Below, piece by piece: positions 63,879 to 64,000 of a DNA stretch of 64,000 bases. Position 1 is the stretch's first letter. Each line of letters starts with the position of its first letter. Source of the DNA: an uncultured Atopostipes sp. (GTDB lineage: Bacteria > Bacillota > Bacilli > Lactobacillales > Carnobacteriaceae_A); assembly GCA_910588235.1 (NCBI GenBank), contig CAJUOQ010000005.1, positions 4,493 to 68,492 of the forward strand, in the 5' to 3' direction. The notes under the pieces are model-generated. The model made no database searches. It worked only from the letters and a program-made list of their open reading frames with translations, and was not told the DNA's origin. A program made the translations under genes and the position numbers.

Positions 63879-64000
63879 TAGAAATGAGAAACTAAAATAC
63901 AATAATGCGAAAATAAATAATACAAAATTATTTCAAATATTAATTTGGAAGATTTTATAATCAAGTTAGTCACCTGAAATAAAAAAAGCCATGTGAAATT

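Noticed and set aside
63764..63973. Minus-strand 69-codon frame overlapping the galE start
   Set aside because: Out of phase with galE, no ribosome site and covers the galE promoter.

Overview
This window looks like a chromosomal segment of a low-GC Gram-positive bacterium of the order Lactobacillales. Supporting features are the pepQ/ccpA divergent pair, a complete comG operon, EF-P with lysine at position 32, a CUC-type T-box before leuS, a YtgP-type MurJ, lactose/cellobiose-family PTS proteins and strong AGGAGG ribosome binding sites. Many secreted or surface proteins carry strongly acidic stretches (PBP tail, ComGG tail, autolysin N-terminus). This would suit a salt- or alkali-tolerant member of the Carnobacteriaceae (Marinilactibacillus or Alkalibacterium type), but that placement is only an inference. 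I see no rRNA, tRNA, CRISPR array, phage or insertion sequence. Nearly every gene is housekeeping.

Layout. 1-5 kb: the tail of a YtxH-like gene, pepQ, ccpA (divergent from pepQ) and a class A PBP. 5.4-10.4 kb: a secreted NlpC/P60 hydrolase, oligoendopeptidase F, a VanZ-like protein and a TIM-barrel protein. 10.4-10.65 kb: five 41-bp tandem repeats. 10.8-15.9 kb: yebC, then comGA-comGG. 15.9-24.7 kb: proC, an M24 peptidase, efp, yqhY, nusB, xseA, xseB, ispA, tlyA and recN, all on one strand. 24.7-32.8 kb: a 34-codon membrane peptide gene, gnd, an ArlRS/LisRK-like two-component system, yidC, acyP and ftsK. 33-38 kb: a BMP-family nucleoside ABC transporter (lipoprotein, ATPase, two permeases). 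38-42.4 kb: mnmM and a 1191-residue autolysin with ten LysM modules. 42.4-47.7 kb: T-box leuS, murJ and an RsuA-type pseudouridine synthase. 47.7-53.8 kb: a frameshifted HAD phosphatase, nnrD, pepV, a YdcF-like protein and a GerMN lipoprotein cut by an in-frame stop. 53.9-64 kb: nucleoside deoxyribosyltransferase, macro-domain protein, ylxP, degV, a phosphoesterase, a Gfo/Idh oxidoreductase, PTS IIB and IIA without IIC, small proteins, pepS, flavodoxin, map and galE.

Themes. Peptide use (pepQ, a second M24 peptidase, pepF, pepV, pepS, map) and nucleoside salvage (BMP transporter, deoxyribosyltransferase) are prominent. CcpA is encoded here and plausible cre sites lie before ccpA, bmpA and the PTS IIB/IIA pair; only the PTS site matches the consensus fully. 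Cell-wall functions recur: PBP, NlpC/P60 hydrolase, the LysM autolysin and MurJ.

I found no convincing new multi-gene system. The items most worth a second look are the two 14-bp palindromes spaced 42 bp apart around the ccpA cre-like site, the 41-bp repeat block before yebC, two broken genes within 5 kb (one in a 7-nt homopolymer), the homogenised LysM repeats, the cre-controlled PTS IIB/IIA pair with a 21-bp hairpin between its genes, and unassigned operator-like palindromes before bmpA, its ABC ATPase gene and the NlpC/P60 gene.
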